From Irineochytrium annulatum (taxonomy: Eukaryota; Chytridiomycota; Chytridiomycetes; Chytridiales; Chytridiaceae), in NCBI GenBank assembly GCA_027600665.1, contig JADGJL010000761.1, positions 1 to 14,194 of the forward strand: a stretch of 14,194 nt of DNA. Reading direction: 5' to 3'. Shown here in pieces: positions 7,999 to 14,194 of the stretch (position 1 is its first letter; every line of letters starts with the position of its first letter). Below the pieces are notes generated by a model. That model had not been told where the DNA came from. It was given only the letters and a program-made list of their open reading frames with translations, and searched no databases. The position numbers and the translations under genes were made by a program.

Positions 7999-8656
7999 CT
8001 ACAACATAACAGCCAACACAACCCCGACGGCCGCGAAAACGCCGCCAACCTTCTTCCCAAGAACCTCAGCTGCCCCGGACTTTGCCAGGTTTCCCTGTCC
8101 GTTCGCGACGGTAGCGGTGCTTCCAGACGGCTGGCCCGTGGAGGCCGACCCGAGGTTCTCGGCAAGGATCATGGCGCAACCGGCCGGGATGGCCTGGACG
8201 AGCGGCGTGACGGCGGACTGGTCCCCCGCGGAGCAGGTGGACTGGACACAGGTGGTGAGGGAGTTGATGTTGGCGGTCTGGTTGGGAGATAGGCGTTGGC
8301 AACAATATCGTGAAGAGCGGAAGTAAAGCTAATTGTTAACCACGATGCTCGCTTCGCTTGCATCAGTCTCGCCCCTCTCGACCCCTCGCACTGTCATTCC
8401 TCTGCCCGCTACCCTCCTTCTCTTATGTACATACCCGATCAGCGCACAGGGCCGCAATCTCCTCAATGGTCACGCTCCCGGATCCGAAGCCGGGGATCTT
8501 GGCAACGCACAGCTGGGCGCAGTGCGGGAGGTTGGAGACGGCCTGCGAGACGGCGCTGACGATCTGGGAGGAGGTGTACGACTGCGCCTGGGCCGCGGGG
8601 GCGAGGAGGGTCACGAGAAGGGAGAGGACGGCAATAGGGGTCGTGCGGGCGAACAT
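7999..8656 (-). CDS. CFEM-domain protein with signal peptide and GPI-type tail (six-Cys variant)
   Basis: Model: complement of 8435-8656 and 7999-8277, 166 aa. The signal peptide (MFARTTPIAVLSLLVTLLAP, cleavage near AQAQ) is clear. The CFEM region follows with C46-x3-C50, C71, C84-x4-C89 and C108 in the sequence LPHCAQLC..ALC..TTCVQSTCSAGD..PAGC. A Ser/Thr/Gly linker and a hydrophobic tail (VGGVFAAVGVVLAVML) make a GPI signal. CFEM proteins sit at the fungal surface; some bind haem and pass it inward. The intron (8278-8434, 157 nt, GTATGT..CAG) is longer than its neighbours. An earlier TAG acceptor would insert 17 residues with two more Cys, but would stretch the C5-C6 spacing from 12 to 29, so it is rejected. 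The third and fourth Cys of the usual eight, and the Asp between them, are missing. Confidence 0.82.
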
Positions 8657-9445
8657 TGCTGGAAAGTGGTGCGGTGGTAAAGGAAGGACGGTGGGAAAGG
8701 AGGACGGCGGCAGAAGGAAAGGTCGCGGGGAGCCCGGCGAAGTCGAATGTGGGATGTGGGAGGTATGGTCAGCGCGTTTTTGACCATCAAGGCGCAAAGC
8801 GACCTTGGTTGCTTGACGCGTTGAAAGCACCAGGGATAGGGACCCCGTCGCTCAGCGCTGCCAATGGCCTCACGGGCCGATCAAGCGGCTGGTGTCCCTG
8901 ACAAGGATCCTCAAGCGCTATGCAGCTGAAGCCATGGACGCGGAATGGTCACAGAGGCCCACAATGCTTCGAGCTTCCCATGTAGCCGCGACTTGAGTCG
9001 CGCGCGATGATGGCCTCCGCTCATTGCCGCTGCCATGCTGGCATCTCACCCTTGGTCGCTCAGCCGGGAGGCCATGTCCACCCGCGGTGTTCCGCAGCGC
9101 ACCCTGCAGGCCCTACGATCATTCCTTTCGTGTCAGCAACGACCACCATCACCAAACGAACACGCTAGCCGTCGAGCATTGTCATCCCGAAGCACGCGTG
9201 TTTGCGGGAAAGGTCGTTCATTACTTTGCAAGTTATCTGCAATAATGGCTTGCGCACGGCTCATGAAGTTTACGAAGGCTGCGGATGGATGTCCGAGGAG
9301 GGCAGCTTCGTGCAGGGAGAGTTGATGAGGAGCAGACGTTGGAGTGTGGTTGTGAAGGTTTTTCCGCCGGTTGTCATCCAAGTCAAAATCGGCCCATTTG
9401 AGCCGAGGTGGCCGTCATCTTGTTCTCCCTCGCCCGTCCTCAACG
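8657..9445. promoter_or_regulatory. divergent promoter region, CFEM gene (-) and P450 reductase (+)
   Basis: This 789-bp segment lies between two start codons facing apart and must contain both promoters. A CCAAT box is present at 8861-8865 (+) and a 16-nt inverted repeat at 8987-9002. A pyrimidine-rich stretch precedes the reductase ATG (about 9415-9440). Open frames such as 9035-9325 (+) and 9133-9381 (-) show no domain signature and overlap each other, so they are not called genes. Confidence 0.5.
8987..9002. repeat. short inverted repeat, possible dimeric factor site
   Basis: CGCGACT-TG-AGTCGCG: two perfect 7-nt arms around a 2-nt spacer, in the shared promoter region roughly 330 bp upstream of the CFEM start and 445 bp upstream of the reductase start. 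A symmetrical site like this could bind a dimeric regulator; no known matching motif is claimed. Confidence 0.35.
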
Positions 9446-12090
9446 ATGCCAGCCATGTTCGACGTCACCGACGTCGCTGTCCTGATGCTCGTCGCGGCGG
9501 CGACAGGCATCTTCCTATACATTAGGAGCTCCTCATCGTCCCCGGCCGTCAAGCCCGCGGCCTCGAAGCCCGACGTCAAGTCCCCGACGTCCGGGCCAGC
9601 GAAGTATGGACCGTCCCGTTCCCTAATGCATCATCTTCGCAGCAGTATGATCGCTAACCCACAGTGGACCCTCCACCATCCCCGCCCCTCCTCTTGCCGC
9701 CAACAGGAAGTCCGGCAAGAAGTCCATCCTGGAGTCCATGAAGGCCGTCGACAACCCAAACAAGTACGTTCTTTTCTATGGATCCCAGACGGGCACCGCC
9801 GAGGACCTCGCCTCGCGTGTCGCCAAGGAGGCTGGCGCGAGCCTGGGCGTGCACACGCTTGTGTGCGATTTGGAGGAGTACGACCCCATGGAGCTCCTGC
9901 AGCTGCCGTCGGTTGATGACGAGGGCTCGGGCAAGTGGCTGGTGGGGTTCTTCCTGGCCACTTACGGCGAGGGTGAGCCGACGGACAACGCGATCGATTT
10001 CTATGAGTGGATTATGGATGGACGGGGTAAGGGGGATGACGAGGAGGTCGAGGTTGAGGATGAGATGACGGAGGAGAAGGCCGGGAAGAACGTAAGGTTC
10101 ACGATGTTTGGGTTGGGGAACAAAACGTATGAGCACTTCAACGCCATTTCGAGGAGGACGACGAGGAGGTTGAAGGCGATTGGAGCTGAGATTGTCGGAG
10201 AGCCTGGGGAGGGCGATGATGATGGAAGCTTGGAGGATGACTTCCTTGCATGGAAGCCGAAGCTTTTTGAGGCCCTTGCGGCGTTTTTCGACGTCACGGC
10301 CTCGAGCGGTCGCGAGAACCCTCACGTGCCGCTGTTCAACCTGGCTCCTGCGGACGCGGACGAGGCCGAGTTGTTCCATGGCGAAGTCTCGGCCGACAAC
10401 AAGCCCAGGCGGTGGAAGCGTGAGGTTAATGCCGCTGATGTGACCGAGGGTGGGGACAAATACAGCGAGATAAGGTTAGCAGCACTTGTAGAAGCCGGAT
10501 CTTTAACTCGCCGACGTCCGCTTTAGCACCAAGAAGCGCATTACCTACAACGTGAAGAACCCCTACCTCAGCCGCGTCGGCCATTCGCGCCAGCTCTTCT
10601 TCTCGACCTATGACGAGTATCCGACCGGCAAGGGCGTCCTCGTCCCGTCCCGGAAGGAGTACGTTGCGGCTTCGGCCGGAGTTCGGATCGAGCGCCACTG
10701 CGTCCATATGGAGTTCGATCTCGAGGGGTCCGGTTTGCGTTATGAAACTGGAGACCACTGCGGCATCCTCGCGAAGAACCGCGATGAGGAGGTCGCGGCA
10801 CTCGCAAAGGCACTGGGCATGAGCGACGCCGACCTGGATAAGGCTTTCACGCTCGAGCCCAATAGCAGTAACCCGCAGGCTTCGACCGCCAAGGTGCCTT
10901 TCCCGGTGCCTTGCTCGTACCGGACGGCGTTGACGTACTACCTGGCCATCACGCCCGCACTAAAGCAGCACCAGTTGGAGATTCTGGGTAAGTACGCGAC
11001 GTCTGACAACGAGAGGGACACGCTGTACGCGCTTGTGGACAACAAGGACCTGTTTGTCAAGTCGATCGAGACGCCGCAGAAGAACCTCGCTGAGGTGCTG
11101 ACTATCTTCAAGAGCGTCAAGGTAAGCTCTCCCGGTTTTGTCCGATTATCTGTTTATTAAACCTTTACCCTAAAAGATCCCCGTTTCCGTCATCCTCGCT
11201 GAGCTCCTCCCCCGCATCGCGCCCCGCTTCTACTCCATCTCCTCATCGTCCAAGAAGGACCCGACAAAGGTCAGCGTCACCGCGGTCGTGGTCCGCTACG
11301 TCTTGCCCACCGACGACCCGCTCGACCCTACGCGCGCGGTCACCCTCGCCTTCAAGGAAGGTCTTGCGACCTCCATGATTGACCGACTCCACGACGAGTC
11401 CGTTGCTCATACCCGCGCCGTCAATGGCGTCCACTCCGAAGACACCGTCGGCGGTCCTTTGCCACCTCTGCACGTCCCGATCTTCATCCGGGGCTCGTCG
11501 TTCCGCCTGCCAAGGGACATGTCCGTTCCCATCGTCATGATCGGCCCGGGGACCGGCGTCGCGCCGTTCCGCGGCTTTGTCGCCGAGCGCATGCACCTGT
11601 CCGAGAACAACAAGAACCCGGCCAAGCGCGTTGGTCCCACGTGGCTGTTCTATGGATGCAGGCACCCGGATCAGGATCACCTGTACGCGGATGAGTTTGC
11701 TGCCATGCAGGAGAAGAACAAGAGCTGGGAGGCCGAGGGGGACGCGAAGGCGTTTGATCTGAGGTTCTTTAACGCCTTCTCGCGGGCTGGGGAGAAGAAG
11801 GTGTACGTGCAGCATTTGTTGAAGGAGCAGGGGGAGGCGGTGTGGGCGTTGCTGAATGAGAAGAGGGGATACTTCTATGTTTGCGGGTATGTTATAACGT
11901 CTTTGTCTGCAGTCAGAATTTGGCGCTTACTATTTATTTTACTGGCAGTGACGCGAAGAATATGGCGTCGGACGTCCAGGCCGAGCTTCTCCGCATTGCG
12001 AAAACTCTGGGCGGAAAGACCGACGACGCGGCCAAGGCGTGGCTGAAGAACCTGAAGTCGTCGCAGAGATACCAGGAGGATGTTTGGTAG
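9446..12090 (+). CDS. NCP1: NADPH-cytochrome P450 reductase
   Basis: Model: 9446-9603, 9665-10474, 10527-11121, 11177-11886 and 11949-12090, 804 aa; introns of 61, 52, 55 and 62 nt, all in frame. It passes electrons from NADPH via FAD and FMN to ER P450s (ergosterol and xenobiotic pathways). An N-terminal membrane anchor spans about 7-27 (VTDVAVLMLVAAATGIFLYI), then comes a Ser/Pro/Lys-rich linker. FMN domain: YGSQTGTAED (91-100), LATYGEGEPTDNA, FGLGNKTYEHFNAI and GDDDGSLEDDF. FAD domain: RFYSISSSS (538-546). NADPH domain: GPGTGVAPFRGF (644-655), FYGCRHPDQDHLYADE, KVYVQHLL and FYVCGDAKNMASDV. The end is EDVW, with the C-terminal Trp that stacks on FAD. It is longer than the usual 680-730 aa because of the N-terminal linker and an acidic insert (about 176-193, DDEEVEVEDEMTEEK) in the FMN domain. 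The second intron uses a GTTAGC donor. The ATG at 9446 is chosen; an in-frame ATG at 9455 is also possible. Confidence 0.95.
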
Positions 12091-13188
12091 AGGAAACTTT
12101 CGGCTCGGGTTGATATATGCCTGTTATTTCTCATTCCCCTTTTGATTTGAGGTGTTTTTCTTCTCCACTATTTCTGCACTTTAATGCAACCCATGGACAT
12201 GTTATTGGTATTTAGCATTTTATTTTGTTGCTGTCGCCAAAAGAAACTTTGGTATGGAAGCACTTCAATACCGACATCAATGTGGCGTCTGAACACTTGC
12301 TCCCAGATATGCGGTTTGTTAACAACCCAGCACGCTATACCATACCCTCACAACGGTTTCTTAAGGAGGCCAACGGGACCGCAGGTGCTAAATGGGCAGG
12401 GGCACACGACGGTGGGGAGAATTCGGCATGACCAAAATGGTGGATTGCGAGGATTTGTTGGTATGGTTGCTCACTTGACCGACTCCGGGTTTGCTGCATC
12501 GGCGGGACGCCTGGTGTACAAGGCCTTCCGTGCTACCTGATTAATCTAAGTGGAGAATCAATCACACGCTGATCAAGATGGAGATTACCGATCTTCCTGC
12601 GTCGGGGAAACATGCGCCGGGTCGAGCTTCACCTTTGGCCTGCCCTGGGCAACGACGAGAGACATGAAGGCCGTGCCTGCAGGAGGGCATGTTCATGCTG
12701 GAAGCCCCATTATCGAGGACCGCCCACTCACAAACTAAACATTGCGCCATTGAGGACCACGGTGGGTCACAAGAGAACGGTCACCCGTAAAGAAGTTTCT
12801 GCGTCCCGGGCGGAGTCAAATTAGAGTAAAACGGAAATAATCAAGTTGGTGCATGTACGAGTCACGGGAAGCAAAAAGGCACCCATGATGATCCAGGCAA
12901 CAGATTTGGGCAGTGATGACAGCGACATCATCATGACTGAGGGTGCGAGAGCTCATTTGAGGTCTGCTTGCTTTCAATGCAAGAATGGTTACTCTGGTCC
13001 TGATCTGCCTGACTCATTCCCCACTTATGCTTTTTCAAGAGTTGCTGCCGCTCTGAATAAATTCCAAGACCGTGTAGTTCGGTGGTAGAATACTAGCATG
13101 TTTCCAGGAAAGGCCAATTCTGCTTGTCGCGAGCCTTCAACAGACGTACGTCCCGAAGTTGGAACCCGCCGATAGCCGGTGACGAAGC
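12091..13188. other. intergenic region with no supportable gene
   Basis: About 1.1 kb following the reductase. The first 100 bp is its T-rich 3' flank. Several short + frames (12184-12540, 12225-12431, 12550-12738, 12846-13088) overlap or follow one another in different frames without a shared splice pattern. Their products have no known motif; the last contains an acidic SDDSDIIMTE stretch and a Cys pair but starts without an ATG. This could be decayed coding or transposon-derived sequence; I see no terminal repeats or transposase/reverse-transcriptase motifs. Confidence 0.4.
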
Positions 13189-13605
13189 TCAGATATCATT
13201 TGCAGCACTTTCTGTGTCATCCTTGTTTACTAATCCTTGAATCTCTCTAAGCTTCGCGGCGGCGGCATCTAGTTCTGCAGGATCCGTCTACTGATAACCT
13301 TTGGCAAGAGCCAGCGACAACGGCCGCACACCTGGCGCCTGGATGGTGGACACCATCACCAAGGTTCGTAGCCACTTTGTTTTTTAGACATTCATGGCAC
13401 CGTCATTCTTACCGTTGTGACCCTGCCCTTCTGGCAGGCAAATAGGACGGATACTCCGGCTTTCATGATCCAAAAATACTCATCGGGTCCGACTGGCATG
13501 CATTGGGAAGGGAGGTGAAAAGGTGCGGTCCGCAGCAGCGTGATCTTGGAGGTGAGTAAAGGCTGCCGTTCTGAGTGTCTCCAAGCCTTGCACTTTCACT
13601 CCATG
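13189..13605. other. coding-like segment of unresolved strand
   Basis: On the - strand, a frame open from about 13605 reads through 13413-13544 (with LLRTAPFHLPSQCMPVG and DEYFWIMKAGVSVLFACQKG), then a 74-nt GTAAGA..CAG intron (13339-13412), then APGVRPLSLALAKGYQ and a TAG at 13288-13290. In-frame, charged, protein-like sequence continues after that TAG to a TGA at 13189-13191. The first part is vaguely like a cyclic-nucleotide-binding fold, but I do not assign it. On the + strand, a reading with GAWMVDTITK, a 74-nt GTTCGT..CAG intron (13364-13437) and TDTPAFMIQKYSSGP is also possible. The - strand reading with its internal stop could be a pseudogene. Confidence 0.25.
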
Positions 13606-13750
13606 ATTCCTTGCCGAACTTTTTTCATTAAAATATCGTTGTTATTTGCAATTAACCAGACTAAACACGGTGGCAAAATGTTTCTTGATCGAGTTGTAAT
13701 GGTAATTGTGCTGGTCGATAATTTCCTTATTTCCTTCGTTTTTGTCACCG

Positions 13751-14194
13751 CTAATGTCGCCTTCCTCCGGATGCTTTTTCATTTGTAGACGTTAATGCGG
13801 CAACGAATAGGCGGATTGCAGCTGTAAGTATTCTAGTGTTGTTGAACAAAACTGACTGACAAATTGTAGGAACAAACGCCCATTCCTGCCACCCGTCCTT
13901 TTTCAACTTCTCTCGCGCAAAGGTCTCCCACAATGCTTTGGTGCCCTTCCTGTATGCATCCGTTCCTGGAGCGACGCGGGCGTTTTCAACCACTAGCGCC
14001 TTCTGCGATAACCCCTCCGCCGACGGTGCCGACCGCATATGATCCATGAAGATCCTTCCTTGTTTTTTGCCAAACGTTCCCCTAATCCTTTCTTGCATGA
14101 TTGAAGATACTCTTTTGTCAGGACTGACGAGGTTCTGGTTAGGAGCAAGGTCACGGGGTTGGGGAGGACATTGTTCGGGTGGACAGGGTTCTGG
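13751..14194 (-). CDS. unidentified open reading frame running off the right edge
   Basis: On the - strand the frame is open from the right edge to a TAG at 13751-13753 (147 codons). It begins Pro/Cys-rich (PEPCPPEQCPPQPRDLAP) and continues as a mixed charged protein (QERIRGTFGKKQGRIFMDHM, ALWETFAREKLKKDGWQEWA). The last 40 residues look less natural. A GTTCCT..CAG intron at 13822-13873 would instead end the protein nine residues later at 13792. No family recognised, and no start is visible in the window unless the ATG at 14098 is used. The + strand of the same interval also has an open, splice-bounded reading, so even the strand is not certain. Confidence 0.35.
   Translation of the reverse strand, partial: PEPCPPEQCPPQPRDLAPNQNLVSPDKRVSSIMQERIRGTFGKKQGRIFMDHMRSAPSAEGLSQKALVVENARVAPGTDAYRKGTKALWETFAREKLKKDGWQEWAFVPTICQSVLFNNTRILTAAIRLFVAALTSTNEKASGGRRH

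Noticed and set aside
9654..10379. - strand open frame of 241 codons
   Set aside because: Exactly opposite the FMN domain of the reductase, which is unambiguous; GC-rich coding DNA gives long antisense frames.
11243..11815. - strand open frame of 190 codons
   Set aside because: Shadow of the FAD/NADPH domain exon of the reductase.
12846..13088. + strand open frame with an acidic stretch and Cys pair
   Set aside because: No ATG at its start, no partner exon with proper splice sites, and no known domain; too weak for a gene call.
1..14194. tRNA, rRNA, CRISPR array, long terminal repeats or transposase genes
   Set aside because: I looked for tRNA-like GGTTCRA boxes, spaced direct repeats, paired long repeats and integrase/reverse-transcriptase motifs and saw none by eye.

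Overview
The window looks like nuclear DNA of a fungus. It has intron-rich eukaryotic genes whose introns are mostly 44-70 nt with GT..AG borders and CTAAC/CTGAC-like branch sites. It also has fungal-type surface proteins (CFEM and kelch-like, both with GPI-type tails) and single-copy housekeeping genes. I cannot name the species. The compact introns and 45-55% GC would fit an early-diverging (for example chytrid-like) or other filamentous lineage, but that is only an impression.

Layout from left to right: the 3' end of a coiled-coil gene (+, to 449); a three-exon secreted kelch-like protein with a GPI-type tail (-, 624-1914); about 1 kb of promoter/intergenic DNA; then a block of three nuclear genes for mitochondrial proteins. 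These are an unidentified single-pass 105-aa protein (-, 2934-3359), ATP synthase subunit f (ATP17; -, 3785-4374) and mitochondrial large-subunit ribosomal protein mL43 (MRPL51; +, 4429-5196). ATP17 and MRPL51 are head to head with only 54 bp between start codons. Next are a compact catalytic tRNA-splicing endonuclease subunit (SEN2; +, 6046-7011), the copper chaperone ATX1 (-, 7294-7547), a CFEM-domain GPI-type protein (-, 7999-8656) and the full five-exon NADPH-cytochrome P450 reductase (NCP1/CPR; +, 9446-12090). CFEM and CPR share a 789-bp divergent promoter region. The last 2.1 kb has no gene I can name. One open reading frame on the - strand runs off the right edge, and the segment before it has coding-like, splice-bounded readings on both strands.

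There is no operon or defence-type system. The genes act separately in oxidative phosphorylation and mitochondrial translation, tRNA intron removal, copper delivery, the cell surface and electron supply to P450s. ATX1 and CFEM could loosely be linked through metal/haem handling, but adjacency alone does not show this.

The most notable observations are a probable 4-nt microexon in ATP17, a CFEM domain lacking exactly one disulfide pair and the haem-ligand Asp, a compact SEN2 whose first intron seems to use an AAG acceptor past a nearer CAG, and the 54-bp bidirectional promoter. All exon models were built by eye from reading frame, splice borders and family conservation, with no transcript data.
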